Notes: generated by a model from the letters alone, not told the origin. A stretch of 40,000 bases of DNA from Oscillospiraceae bacterium (GCA_020025295.1 JAHHSJ010000013.1:1-40000); one strand, 5' to 3'; counted from the stretch's first letter, positions 23,728-31,548 are shown. Numbers and translations: made by a program.

Positions 23728-24384
23728 TTTCTCGATTAACTTTTTCAGCTTCGGTGCATCGACCACTTCCACCGTGCCGCGGGTCAATTTGACGATGCCT
23801 TCACTTTGGAAGTACCGCAGCATCCGGGTTACCACCTCTCTGGCGGTTCCCAGATGATTTCCGATGATTTCATGGGTGATTTTCAGCTTATTGGTTCCCT
23901 CCAGCGCCGTTTCATCCAGCAAGAACCCGGCAAGACGCTTATCAAAGCTCTTCCACATGATCTGCTCTACCAGCCACATCACTTCTGAAAAATGGCTGGC
24001 CATGATTTCATTCATATAGTTTGCCATGGGGGCAGATTCATCTGCGATCTTCTTAAACACATCTGGCGGAATGACCCAGACCTCCGTGTCCTTTTCCGCT
24101 TCAATCGTAATATCAAACTGGACACTCCGCATCATGCACGACGCCGTAAACAGGCACATATCCATATCAAACAGACGATAAATCGTGATTTCACGCCCCT
24201 CGTCCGACATGATATACGCCCGAAGCTGTCCGGTGCGCAGCAGCATCAAGCCTGCGCAATCCATAGAGCCATTGTGAACGATATGTCCCTTCGGTATCGT
24301 TCGGAAGGTCACGGTATCGGAAATCAGCTTCTGCTGTTCCGTTGTCAATTGATTCCATACAGGAAAATAGCTTTCAAATTCCAT
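23725..24384 (-). CDS. Crp/Fnr family transcriptional regulator
   Basis: A 219-residue regulator. An N-terminal cyclic-nucleotide-binding-like domain (about 15-125) is followed by the long dimer helix and a C-terminal Crp-type helix-turn-helix containing IGNHLGTAREVVTRMLRYF (about 174-192). Unlike Fnr, it has no N-terminal Cys cluster, so it probably does not sense oxygen through Fe-S; the ligand is unknown. The start at 24384 is chosen because AAAGGAGGG precedes it, and the upstream frame lies in the promoter. It is divergent from the DUF134-NifX-MinD genes and shares with them a compact 90-bp control region. It likely controls them, itself, or both. Confidence 0.9.
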   Translation of the reverse strand: MEFESYFPVWNQLTTEQQKLISDTVTFRTIPKGHIVHNGSMDCAGLMLLRTGQLRAYIMSDEGREITIYRLFDMDMCLFTASCMMRSVQFDITIEAEKDTEVWVIPPDVFKKIADESAPMANYMNEIMASHFSEVMWLVEQIMWKSFDKRLAGFLLDETALEGTNKLKITHEIIGNHLGTAREVVTRMLRYFQSEGIVKLTRGTVEVVDAPKLKKLIEK

Positions 24385-24408
24385 TGTGGGCCCTCCTTTG
24401 TTCGATAC

Positions 24409-24437
24409 AGTATAGAATAACACCGTTTGTATGTCAA
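24409..24437 (-). promoter_or_regulatory. Promoter of the Crp/Fnr regulator gene
   Basis: Minus strand consensus TTGACA (24437-24432), 17-nt spacer, TATACT (24414-24409), 25 nt upstream of the ATG. Confidence 0.7.
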
Positions 24438-24451
24438 ATTCAACTTGACAT
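24431..24451. repeat. ATGTCAA-N7-TTGACAT inverted repeat spanning both -35 boxes
   Basis: A perfect 7-7-7 inverted repeat made by the face-to-face -35 hexamers of the divergent promoters. Its symmetry would suit a dimeric regulator such as the adjacent Crp/Fnr protein, but it may merely reflect two consensus -35 boxes. Confidence 0.5.
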
Positions 24452-24472
24452 TCCGGGTTCCCGGTTTATAAT
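24445..24472 (+). promoter_or_regulatory. Promoter of the DUF134-NifX-MinD operon with CCGGGTTCCCGG in the spacer
   Basis: Both hexamers are perfect: TTGACA (24445-24450), 16-nt spacer, TATAAT (24467-24472). The spacer holds the inverted repeat CCGGG-TT-CCCGG (24453-24464), placed where a repressor would block polymerase. Confidence 0.75.
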
Positions 24473-24516
24473 AATATATGGCATATGCCATTAACAGCAA
24501 ACAAGGAGGCGATCCC

Positions 24517-24891
24517 GTGGCTCGGCCCAGAAAATGCAGAAAAGTGTGCCGCCTTCCGGACAACCGGGGCTTTATTCCCCTCTCCGGTAAGGGACAGGAC
24601 CATGTGATCGTCATTACCGTGGATGAATACGAGGCACTGCGGCTCATTGACAAGGAAGGGTTCTCCCAAGAGCAGTGCGGAGAGTATATGCACATTGCCC
24701 GTACTACGGCGCAGCAAATTTATAATTCTGTCCGAAAGAAGCTGGCCACTGCACTGGTGGACGGACTTCCCATTCGGATTGAGGGCGGAGATTATCAGCT
24801 CTGCGATGGAACAGAACTGGAATGTGACTGCAATGGATGCAGAAAGCACCGCTGCTGCTGTGAGGAAATACAAAAGGAGGAACTTCCGTGA
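24517..24891 (+). CDS. DUF134 (UPF0251) family protein
   Basis: 124 residues beginning MARPRKCRKVC from a GTG start with AAGGAGG 7 nt upstream. The longer frame from 24478 would begin at or before the transcription start expected from the -10 at 24467-24472, so the GTG is preferred. DUF134 proteins have a helix-turn-helix of sigma-70 region 4 type (here EGFSQEQCGEYMHIARTTAQQIYNSVRKKLA, broken as about residues 47-77) and are probable DNA-binding proteins found next to NifX/NifB-like genes. The C-terminus adds seven clustered cysteines (CDGTELECDC and CRKHRCCC), suggesting metal or Fe-S sensing. Target and signal are unknown; the upstream palindrome at 24453-24464 is an obvious candidate site. 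Confidence 0.88.
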   Translation: MARPRKCRKVCRLPDNRGFIPLSGKGQDHVIVITVDEYEALRLIDKEGFSQEQCGEYMHIARTTAQQIYNSVRKKLATALVDGLPIRIEGGDYQLCDGTELECDCNGCRKHRCCCEEIQKEELP

Positions 24892-25238
24892 AAATTGTGA
24901 TTCCCTTGGACGAAAATAAAACCGATGTATGCGTGACCTTTGGCCGTGCCCCCTTCTTCTTAGTGGGCAACGAGACCGCAACGGAGATTTTGACGAATCC
25001 CGGCGCTGAGGCTCAGGGCGGTGCCGGCATCAAGGCGGCTCAGTTTGTAGTGGATCAAGAGGCCGACGCACTGGTGACGGTCCGCTGCGGTCAGAATTCT
25101 GCCGACGTGTTTGCCGCTGCCGAAATTCAGATTTTCAAGGCCTCCGGCACTTCTGCGCAGGAAAATCTGGAGGCTTGCCTTGCCGGTAAGCTGGACAAGC
25201 TGACCCATTTCCACGCAGGCTATCAGGGAATCCGATGA
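24888..25238 (+). CDS. NifX/NifB-associated (PF02579) cofactor-binding family protein, first copy
   Basis: A 116-residue small alpha/beta protein of the dinitrogenase iron-molybdenum cofactor biosynthesis family, recognised by the MKIVIPLDENKTDVCVTFG start (residues 1-19) and the GAGIKAAQFVVDQEADALVT core. The GTG start overlaps the DUF134 stop (GTGA), with AAAGGAGG upstream. No nifHDK genes are in the window, so a role in nitrogen fixation is not indicated. Such orphan NifX-like proteins are thought to bind or carry metal clusters. It is translationally coupled to the MinD-like ATPase that follows. Confidence 0.87.
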   Translation: MKIVIPLDENKTDVCVTFGRAPFFLVGNETATEILTNPGAEAQGGAGIKAAQFVVDQEADALVTVRCGQNSADVFAAAEIQIFKASGTSAQENLEACLAGKLDKLTHFHAGYQGIR

Positions 25239-26071
25239 AAATTGCCGTTCTCAGCGGTAAGGGTGGCGCCGGAAAAACACTGGTGTCGGTCAATCTGGCA
25301 GCCGCAGCCCAGCGGGCGGTCTACATCGACTGTGATGTAGAAGAGCCAAACGGGCGGCTGTTTCTCAAGCCGGAACCGGTTGCAACCAAGGAGGTTTCCA
25401 CCCAACTGCCCGTCTTTGACGCAGATCTCTGCACTGGGTGCAGGGCCTGTGTGGACTTTTGCCGCTTCAATGCACTGATGTTCCTTCGTGGTCTGCCCAA
25501 GGTATTTCCCGATGTGTGCCACAGCTGCGGCGGCTGCCAGTTAATCTGTCCGGCAGGTGCGGTCCAAGAAGCATCGAAAGTCATCGGACACTTGGAAATC
25601 GGCCGTCACAAAGAAATCACCGCCATTACCGGCGAACTGAACACCGGCGAAGCCTCCGGTGTCCCTGTCATTTTGTCTGCGCTGAAGGAAGCCAAGGATA
25701 CGAATCAGACGGTGATTATTGACTGTCCTCCCGGCAGCGCCTGCTCCGTGATGGAAAGCATTTCCGACGCAGACTACTGCGTATTAGTGGCAGAGCCCAC
25801 CGCATTCGGCCTGCACAATTTCAAGATGGTACAGGAGCTGACCTCACTGCTGGACAAGCCCTGCGGCGTAGTCATTAACAAGATGGACGCTCCCTATCCT
25901 CCGCTGGAAGAATTCTGTGAGAAGCATCAGCTCCCGATCCTCGCTCGCATCCCCTATCGACCCGAGGTGGCAGAAATCATCTCCAAGGGCGGTTTGGTCT
26001 GTGAAGCAGATGCCTCCTTCCGGGTACTGTTACAGCAGATTCTGGCGCAGATCGGAGGTGGCGCAGAATGA
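25235..26071 (+). CDS. MinD-superfamily ATPase with inserted ferredoxin domain, first copy
   Basis: 278 residues of the COG1149 type. The deviant Walker A SGKGGAGKT (7-15) is followed by an inserted 2[4Fe-4S] ferredoxin domain with C66-x2-C69-x2-C72-x3-C76 and C95-x2-C98-x2-C101-x3-C105. The rest of the SIMIBI-class ATPase includes IDCPPGSAC and the INKMD base-specificity motif. Related Mrp/NifH-type ATPases load or move Fe-S or metal clusters. ATGA overlaps on both sides couple it to the NifX-like protein and the second ATPase. This family is widespread in anaerobes but functionally undefined. Confidence 0.92.
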   Translation: MKIAVLSGKGGAGKTLVSVNLAAAAQRAVYIDCDVEEPNGRLFLKPEPVATKEVSTQLPVFDADLCTGCRACVDFCRFNALMFLRGLPKVFPDVCHSCGGCQLICPAGAVQEASKVIGHLEIGRHKEITAITGELNTGEASGVPVILSALKEAKDTNQTVIIDCPPGSACSVMESISDADYCVLVAEPTAFGLHNFKMVQELTSLLDKPCGVVINKMDAPYPPLEEFCEKHQLPILARIPYRPEVAEIISKGGLVCEADASFRVLLQQILAQIGGGAE

Positions 26072-26934
26072 AACGGCTGCTCATTTTAAGCGGCAAGGGC
26101 GGCACCGGAAAAACCACCACCGCCGCATCCTTCATCCATTTTGCAAAGGCCAAAGCCTTTGCCGACTGCGATATTGACGCTCCTAACCTTCTTTTGGTAT
26201 CGGAACAGCACAACAAGCCAGAGGAAACCGTGTTCTACGGGTCCGAAAAAGCGGTGATTGATCCCGCTCTCTGCGTGGGCTGCGGACTCTGTGCCGAACA
26301 CTGCCGGTTTGATGCTCTGCGCTGTATGGACGGTATCTATCAGGTCAACGAATTTGCCTGCGAGGGTTGCGGCGTGTGCGAATACCTCTGCCCCCAGAAA
26401 GCAGTTCATATGGTGGAGGATCAGGCCGGAACGCAGGCTCTTTATCAGGACGACACGGTATTCTCTACCGCCATTTTGAAGATGGGGCGGGGCAATTCCG
26501 GAAAGCTGGTCAGCGCCGTAAAGCTGGCGCTTTTGAAAAACGCCCCGGAATGTGACCTCGCTGTCTTTGATGGTTCTCCAGGAATCGGCTGTCCCGTCAT
26601 CGCCTCCATCAGCGGCATGGATTTGATTCTCGTCGTTGCCGAGCCTTCTCTCTCCGGCATCAGCGATTTGGAACGGCTCATCCGCTCCGCTGAGGTATTC
26701 CAGACCGGCATCGCCGTCTGCGTCAACAAGTGGGATGCAAGCCCGGAAAACACCCGTGCGATTGAAGAATTCTGTCAGTCACACCACCTTCCCTTTGTCG
26801 GAAAAATCCCCTACGACAAAACCGCTTCTGCGGCAATCAATGCCGGCAAAAGCGTGGCGGAGCTGGACTGTCCGGCTCGCACCGCTCTGCTTGAGGTGTA
26901 TCAAAACACCATGCAGCTGCTTGATTTATCTTAA
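26068..26934 (+). CDS. MinD-superfamily ATPase with inserted ferredoxin domain, second copy
   Basis: 288 residues with the same architecture as its neighbour: Walker A SGKGGTGKT (8-16), ferredoxin Cys groups C69-C72-C75-C79 and C98-C101-C104-C108, then GSPGIGCPVI and the VNKWD motif. The two differ throughout, so this is an old duplication and they probably act as a heterodimer, as P-loop ATPases of this class dimerise across the ATP site. The gene overlaps the first copy by four bases and has a GGAGG site inside it. It is followed, after 57 nt, by the second NifX-like gene. Confidence 0.92.
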   Translation: MKRLLILSGKGGTGKTTTAASFIHFAKAKAFADCDIDAPNLLLVSEQHNKPEETVFYGSEKAVIDPALCVGCGLCAEHCRFDALRCMDGIYQVNEFACEGCGVCEYLCPQKAVHMVEDQAGTQALYQDDTVFSTAILKMGRGNSGKLVSAVKLALLKNAPECDLAVFDGSPGIGCPVIASISGMDLILVVAEPSLSGISDLERLIRSAEVFQTGIAVCVNKWDASPENTRAIEEFCQSHHLPFVGKIPYDKTASAAINAGKSVAELDCPARTALLEVYQNTMQLLDLS

Positions 26935-26991
26935 TTTGTTTGTTTTGGAGTTCATCCACTGCGCTATATTTAACTAAAAGGAGTCTTTACT

Positions 26992-27357
26992 ATGAAACTG
27001 AAAATTGCCGTTCCCGCTATGGGCGATTCCATCGGTCAGCACTTCGGTCACTGCGAGTCTTTCCTCTTCTTTGATGCCGAAGATGGCAAGATTGTGGCTC
27101 AGAACCGGGTTCCCAACCCCGGTCATCGTCCCGGCTTCCTGCCCAACTTCCTGGCCGACAACGGCGCTCAGGTCGTAATCGCTGCCGGCATGGGCGGCGG
27201 CGCCGTCGACATCTTCAACGAGCGTGGCGTGGAAGTGGTTCTGGGTGCTCAGGGCGATGCTGCTGCCGCCGTTGAAACCTACCTCCGCGGCGAGCTGAAG
27301 TCTACCGGCTCCATTTGCCACGAGCATGAGCATGCTAACGAGTGCAGCGAGCACTAA
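26992..27357 (+). CDS. NifX/NifB-associated (PF02579) family protein with His-rich tail, second copy
   Basis: 121 residues. The family core is seen in VPAMGDSIGQHFGHCESFLFF (broken as about residues 6-26) and QVVIAAGMGGGAVDIFNERG. The GQHFGHC start is typical of members proposed to bind metal clusters. The C-terminal tail carries CHEHEHANECSEH, a short His/Cys-rich stretch that suggests a transition-metal site. AAAAGGAG lies upstream of the ATG. It is the last gene of the DUF134 group and ends at a strong terminator. Confidence 0.88.
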   Translation: MKLKIAVPAMGDSIGQHFGHCESFLFFDAEDGKIVAQNRVPNPGHRPGFLPNFLADNGAQVVIAAGMGGGAVDIFNERGVEVVLGAQGDAAAAVETYLRGELKSTGSICHEHEHANECSEH

Positions 27358-27379
27358 AATTTCTCTCTACCCTTTCTAA

Positions 27380-27417
27380 AAAAAGGACGCTGTTTCTGTG
27401 GAAACAGCGTCCTTTTT
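27380..27417 (+). terminator. Terminator of the DUF134-NifX-MinD operon
   Basis: AAAGGACGCTGTTTC (27382-27396) and its complement at 27401-27415 around TGTG, followed by TTCTT. Confidence 0.9.
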
Positions 27418-27495
27418 CTTCTTTGGTGATAATGTCACGGTAAATCCCTACCATTTTGCTTATAATACAGAAAAACAACGAAAGGAGCTGCTACT

Positions 27496-27837
27496 ATGGC
27501 GGTTATTCATATCAACACCAACAACAAATACGAGACTTTGAACCACTCAGAGCTTCCCATCCTTGTGGAATACATGGCACCTTGGTGTGTCTACTGCCGC
27601 AGAATCGGTCCGGCGTTTGACCAGCTGGCACAGCAGTACGATGGAAAGCTGATTTTCGCCCAGATTGACATTGACGAAGAGCCTAAACTGGCGGAACAGG
27701 AACAGATTGAAGTAGTTCCAACGCTCATCATCTATCGCAAGGGCAAGGCGGTCAACTCTATCGTTGCCCCGGAGTCCAAGGCGAAAATTGACGCCTTTAT
27801 TCATGAAACTTTTACAGAATTGGAGGGTGACTTATGA
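27496..27837 (+). CDS. trxA: Thioredoxin
   Basis: 113 residues, a single thioredoxin fold. The active site is APWCVYCRR with C31 and C34 (CVYC instead of the common CGPC, which usually shifts redox potential), and the cis-Pro is in EVVPTLII. AAAGGAG precedes the ATG. A TATAAT sequence at 27461-27466 could be the -10 of its promoter, although no good -35 is visible. The gene overlaps trxB by four bases (ATGA), so the reductase is its likely partner. Confidence 0.9.
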   Translation: MAVIHINTNNKYETLNHSELPILVEYMAPWCVYCRRIGPAFDQLAQQYDGKLIFAQIDIDEEPKLAEQEQIEVVPTLIIYRKGKAVNSIVAPESKAKIDAFIHETFTELEGDL

Positions 27838-28766
27838 CCCACATCTATGATATGATCATCGTCGGCGGCGGTCCCGGCGGATACACCGCTGCTCTGTACG
27901 GCGCACGAGCCGGTTTTGACACGCTGGTGCTGGAAAAGCTGTCTGCCGGCGGTCAGATTGCTCTGACTCATCAGGTTGACAACTACCCCGGCTTCGACGA
28001 GGGGATTGACGGTTTTTCTCTCGGCATGAAAATGCAGTCCGGTGCGGAGCGCTTCGGCGCACAGACCGTGCTGGCTGAGGTCAACGCCCTGCACTTGGAC
28101 GCTCCCATCAAGGAGATTGAAACCAGTGAAGGCACCTTCTTTGCCAGAACCGTAGTCATTGCCACCGGTGCAAACCCGAGAACGCTGGGCGTTGCCCGAG
28201 AAGCAGAACTGGTGGGTCGAGGCATTCATTACTGCGCTGCCTGCGACGGTATGTTCTACAAGGGAAAGACGGTCATCGTAGTCGGCGGCGGCAATACGGC
28301 GGCGGCAGACGCTCTGCTCCTCTCCCGTGTGGCGAAAAAGGTCTATATCGTTCACCGCAGAAACACGCTGAAAGCCACCAAAATCTACCACGAGCCTCTG
28401 GAAAAGGCAGAGAATGTGGAACTGATCTGGAACAGCGAGATCGACTCCTTTGTGGAGGATGGCAGAGTGGTGGGCGCTATGGTGAAAAACCGTATCACCG
28501 GAGAAGTGACTCAGATCGCCTGCGACGGCATTTTTGTCAGTGTCGGACGCAAGCCTGCCTCGGAGCTGGTACAGGGCATTCTGAACTTGGATGCATCCGG
28601 CTATGTCATTGCCGATGAATCCACCCGCACCAATCTTCCCGGCGTGTTTGTCGTGGGCGATGTGCGCACCAAGGTGCTTCGTCAGGTCGCAACTGCTGTG
28701 GCAGACGGTGCGATGGCGGTTCACTATGCCGAGGAATCCCTCGCCGGAGGTTCCCTCAGTGACTAA
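27834..28766 (+). CDS. trxB: Thioredoxin reductase
   Basis: A 310-residue flavoprotein disulfide reductase: FAD motif GGGPGGYTAALY (11-22), redox-active CAAC (C134 and C137 in HYCAACDGMF), pyridine-nucleotide motif VGGGNTAAADAL and the C-terminal FVVGDVR with QVATAVADGAMA. It uses NAD(P)H, or in some clostridia ferredoxin-linked donors, to reduce thioredoxin. Coupling to trxA on one side and the DUF6132-ccdA-tlpA genes on the other suggests it powers an export route for reducing equivalents. Confidence 0.95.
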   Translation: MTHIYDMIIVGGGPGGYTAALYGARAGFDTLVLEKLSAGGQIALTHQVDNYPGFDEGIDGFSLGMKMQSGAERFGAQTVLAEVNALHLDAPIKEIETSEGTFFARTVVIATGANPRTLGVAREAELVGRGIHYCAACDGMFYKGKTVIVVGGGNTAAADALLLSRVAKKVYIVHRRNTLKATKIYHEPLEKAENVELIWNSEIDSFVEDGRVVGAMVKNRITGEVTQIACDGIFVSVGRKPASELVQGILNLDASGYVIADESTRTNLPGVFVVGDVRTKVLRQVATAVADGAMAVHYAEESLAGGSLSD

Positions 28767-28965
28767 GAAAAAATCTCTTATCCGCACAGCTCTCTTTGTA
28801 CTGGGCGGTGCACTGGCCGGTTTTCTTTACTATCAGTTCTTTGGCTGTACCACCGGCTGTGCAATCACATCAAATCCCTATCTCACCATGCTCTACACTT
28901 CCTTTGTTGGCTGGCTGATTGCGGGTGCAACCAAAAAGGAGAACTCTGATTCATGCAATATTTAG
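28759..28965 (+). CDS. DUF6132-like small membrane protein
   Basis: 68 residues from a GTG at 28759, overlapping the end of trxB by eight bases and preceded by GGAGG 8 nt upstream. Two membrane helices (about 9-27 and 40-58) flank FFGCTTGCAITSNPY, the Cys-containing hairpin typical of DUF6132 proteins. The two cysteines (C30 and C34) on the loop between the helices would suit thiol exchange or metal binding. The stop overlaps the ccdA start. The longer open frame inside trxB is not coding. Function unknown; the redox context is suggestive. Confidence 0.78.
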   Translation: MTKKKSLIRTALFVLGGALAGFLYYQFFGCTTGCAITSNPYLTMLYTSFVGWLIAGATKKENSDSCNI

Positions 28966-29615
28966 TCTCTTTTCTGGAAGGCATCATCACCTTCCTCTCC
29001 CCTTGTCTGCTTCCCATGCTCCCCATCTATATTACCTACTTCGCCGGCGGTGGTGAGCGCAGCCGCAAGAAAACCCTGACCAACGCTCTGGGCTTTGTAT
29101 TGGGCTTCACACTCGTGTTTGTGGCTATGGGCGCCTTGGCCGGTACCGTGGGCGGCTTCCTGAACGATCATCAGACCGCAGTCAATGTCGTCTCCGGCCT
29201 GATCGTGATTTTCTTCGGCTTGAACTTCCTCGGTGTGTTCAATGTCAATCTCTTCCACGGCAGCCAGAAAAATGTGGATCACACCGATATGGGCTTCTTC
29301 TCCGCCATTCTCTTTGGCATGGTCTTTTCCGTGGGCTGGTCCCCCTGCGTCGGCACATTCTTGGGCTCCGCCCTCATTTTGGCTTCTCAGCAGGGGCATG
29401 TGCTCACCGGAATGCTGATGCTGCTCACTTATTCTCTCGGCTTGGGCATTCCCTTCCTGCTGAGTGCAGTTCTTATCGACTATCTCAAATCCGCATTCAA
29501 CTGGATTAAGAAAAACTACAAGACGATCAATATCATCAGCGGAAGCCTGCTGGTTCTGATGGGCGTTCTGATGGCAACCGGTCTCTTCGGCCGCTTGCTC
29601 ATCCTGCTCAGTTAA
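28953..29615 (+). CDS. ccdA: CcdA/DsbD-type thiol:disulfide electron carrier
   Basis: A 220-residue membrane protein with six helices and the two conserved redox cysteines: C18 in LSPCLLPMLP and C132 in WSPCVGTFLG. CcdA proteins take electrons from cytoplasmic thioredoxin and pass them across the membrane to extracytoplasmic thioredoxin-like partners. The partner is probably the TlpA-like protein encoded 10 nt downstream, and the donor the TrxA encoded upstream. The start overlaps the DUF6132 gene by 13 bases; the AAAGGAGAAC site lies inside that gene. Confidence 0.92.
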   Translation: MQYLVSFLEGIITFLSPCLLPMLPIYITYFAGGGERSRKKTLTNALGFVLGFTLVFVAMGALAGTVGGFLNDHQTAVNVVSGLIVIFFGLNFLGVFNVNLFHGSQKNVDHTDMGFFSAILFGMVFSVGWSPCVGTFLGSALILASQQGHVLTGMLMLLTYSLGLGIPFLLSAVLIDYLKSAFNWIKKNYKTINIISGSLLVLMGVLMATGLFGRLLILLS

Positions 29616-29625
29616 TGGAGGTACT

Positions 29626-30273
29626 ATGAATAAGAAAAAAGGTTTGTTTCTCATCGCTCTGGTCATTGTTCTGGTCATCGGCGGTGCATATCTGCTCTAC
29701 AACAAGCTGGGCAGCAATCTAACCCCCAATCAACTGGTCGGAAATCCCGATGCGGTATCCTCTCAGAGTAAACCCGACGCCTCGGGCACTTCTTCCTCCG
29801 CCGCTTCTTCCGAAGCAAGCGATCCCGCATCCTCCACGACGGAAGAACCTCAGAAGGCTCCCGATTTCACGGTCTACGACGCAGATGGCAACGAAGTGAA
29901 GCTATCTGACTACTTCGGAAAACCCATCGTTCTGAATTTCTGGTCCAGCCGCTGCGGCCCCTGCAAGATGGAAATGCCGGACTTCAACGAGGCCTACAAG
30001 GAACTGGGTGACTCTGTACAGTTCCTGATGGTCAACATGACCGATAGTTCCTGGGACACCAAGGAAACCGCCAGCAAGTTTATCTCTTCGGAGGGCTACG
30101 AGTTCCCTGTCCTCTTTGACACCGATCAGTCTGCCGCACGGGCTTACGGCGTCTATTCCCTGCCCACCACCTACTTTATTGATGCCAACGGTATTCCTGC
30201 CGCATATGCAAACTCCGCCATCAACCGGGATCTGCTGGAACAGGGTATCGGAATGATTCTGCCTAAGGAATAA
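29626..30273 (+). CDS. TlpA/ResA-like extracytoplasmic thioredoxin
   Basis: 215 residues: a membrane anchor or signal sequence (about 7-26), a Ser/Ala-rich linker (about 44-75) and a redoxin domain with active site SRCGPCKME (C110, C113) and the cis-Pro at SLPTTYF. It faces outside, probably keeping cysteines of exported proteins reduced or assisting cofactor attachment. AGGA lies just upstream of the ATG. It ends the trx group, followed by a terminator. No cytochrome c genes are nearby, so the client proteins are unknown. Confidence 0.92.
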   Translation: MNKKKGLFLIALVIVLVIGGAYLLYNKLGSNLTPNQLVGNPDAVSSQSKPDASGTSSSAASSEASDPASSTTEEPQKAPDFTVYDADGNEVKLSDYFGKPIVLNFWSSRCGPCKMEMPDFNEAYKELGDSVQFLMVNMTDSSWDTKETASKFISSEGYEFPVLFDTDQSAARAYGVYSLPTTYFIDANGIPAAYANSAINRDLLEQGIGMILPKE

Positions 30274-30289
30274 TTCTTTTCTCAATCAA

Positions 30290-30331
30290 AAAAGCAGGTG
30301 CAGCCAATGTGGCTGCACCTGCTTCTCTTTT
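30290..30331 (+). terminator. Terminator of the trx-ccdA operon
   Basis: AGCAGGTGCAGCCA (30293-30306) and its complement at 30310-30323 around ATG, followed by TCTCTTTTT. Confidence 0.9.
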
Positions 30332-30343
30332 TCGTCTATGTGC

Positions 30344-30535
30344 TCAGACCGGCGCTCCATCTCGGAGAATTTTCCGAATATTTTTCTCGATTTTTCCCCG
30401 AGGAATCATCAATTCATGGCCGCACCCGGTACAGATCATTCGAAAGTCCATGCCGATCCGCATCACTTTCCATGTTTTGCTGCCGCAGGGATGGGCTTTT
30501 TTCATTTCCAGTACATCACCGACTCTGACATCCAT
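30344..30535 (-). CDS. DUF951 domain-containing small protein
   Basis: A 63-residue protein of the DUF951 family, widespread in Firmicutes. VGDVLEMKKAHPCGSKTW (about 5-22) starts the domain, and CTGCGH (about 36-41) supplies further cysteines, so three cysteines with a His may bind zinc. The ATG at 30535 is preferred over the upstream one (30556) because AAGGAGG sits 8 nt before it. It is convergent with the trx operon. Function unknown; members are often near chromosome-partitioning or ribosomal genes. Confidence 0.86.
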   Translation of the reverse strand: MDVRVGDVLEMKKAHPCGSKTWKVMRIGMDFRMICTGCGHELMIPRGKIEKNIRKILRDGAPV

Positions 30536-30660
30536 CGTGGAAACCTCCTTGTGCATCGGTTAGTCAAAACACTACTACTTTACCATTGATAAGTCAAGCT
30601 GAACGAATCCCATTTTGCTGCATACACTGATAGTATCGCAACCAAACGGGAGGTTTTATC

Positions 30661-31542
30661 ATGGGAAATTATTTGCCCGAAGGGCGTATTCTTACATCGA
30701 CGGAAAACCGGAATGCAACCAAAGATTTGGACGCACTTGCAGAGACTATGCAGAAACGAACGATTGCAGAGGGCATGGTGCTTCGCTGCGACCGAAACCA
30801 GACCCTGTACATCAAGCTGGGAGACCGCATCGGCATCATTCCGAGAGAGGAAACCGCACTGGGGATTGAAGACGGCACAGTCAGCGAATTTTCCGTGCTG
30901 GCTCGGGTCGGAAAGCCGGTTTCCTTCCATGTGACAGCACTGGAAGCCAACAATGGAACGATCACCCCGATTTTATCCCGAAAGAGCGCTCAGCAAGAAG
31001 CGCTGTCCCAGCTCCGCCGACTGCCGGTAGGCTCGGTCATTCCAGCCACCGTCACCCATCTGGAGCAATTCGGCGCTTTTGTCGATGTGGGCTGCGGTCT
31101 GGTCTCCATGATCCCCATTGCCCTGATCTCTACCTCCCGCATCCGTCACCCTCGCCAGCGGTTTCAAGTGGGTCAGACCATTCCGGTGGTGCTTTTAGGC
31201 TACGACGAAAAAAGCAAGCACATCTTACTCTCTCACCGTGAGCTTTTGGGCACTTGGGAAGAAAACGCAAAAGCATTTCAGGCCGGGGATACGGTAACCG
31301 GTATCATTCGTGGGATCAAGGACTATGGCATTTTTGTGGAGCTGACCCCCAACCTGACCGGACTTTCCGAATACCGGGATGGGCTGGAGGAAGATCAGCT
31401 GGTTTCCGTCTACATTAAGGCAATCTTACCCGAAAAGCACAAAATCAAATTAAACATTATTGATACGCTGGATTCCACTCCAGTCAATCTGCCGATGGAA
31501 TATCCGCCGCTGCCCGATGTGGTACAGCCGTGGGCGCTGTAA
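30661..31542 (+). CDS. S1 RNA-binding domain protein
   Basis: 293 residues with S1-type OB-fold repeats at about 33-100, 120-185 (HLEQFGAFVDVGCGLVSMIP) and 200-265 (GIIRGIKDYGIFVELTPNLTGLSEY). The last two are canonical. It resembles clostridial short ribosomal-S1-like proteins, which may bind mRNA on the ribosome, but is not full-length RpsA. GGGAGG is 8 nt before the ATG. It ends 6 nt from the convergent rarA stop, with no terminator in between. Confidence 0.88.
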   Translation: MGNYLPEGRILTSTENRNATKDLDALAETMQKRTIAEGMVLRCDRNQTLYIKLGDRIGIIPREETALGIEDGTVSEFSVLARVGKPVSFHVTALEANNGTITPILSRKSAQQEALSQLRRLPVGSVIPATVTHLEQFGAFVDVGCGLVSMIPIALISTSRIRHPRQRFQVGQTIPVVLLGYDEKSKHILLSHRELLGTWEENAKAFQAGDTVTGIIRGIKDYGIFVELTPNLTGLSEYRDGLEEDQLVSVYIKAILPEKHKIKLNIIDTLDSTPVNLPMEYPPLPDVVQPWAL

Positions 31543-31548
31543 AGTGCC

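Noticed and set aside
24888..27357. A nitrogen-fixation locus
   Set aside because: The NifX-like and ATPase genes occur without nifHDK, nifB or nifE/N; these families are common in non-fixing anaerobes.
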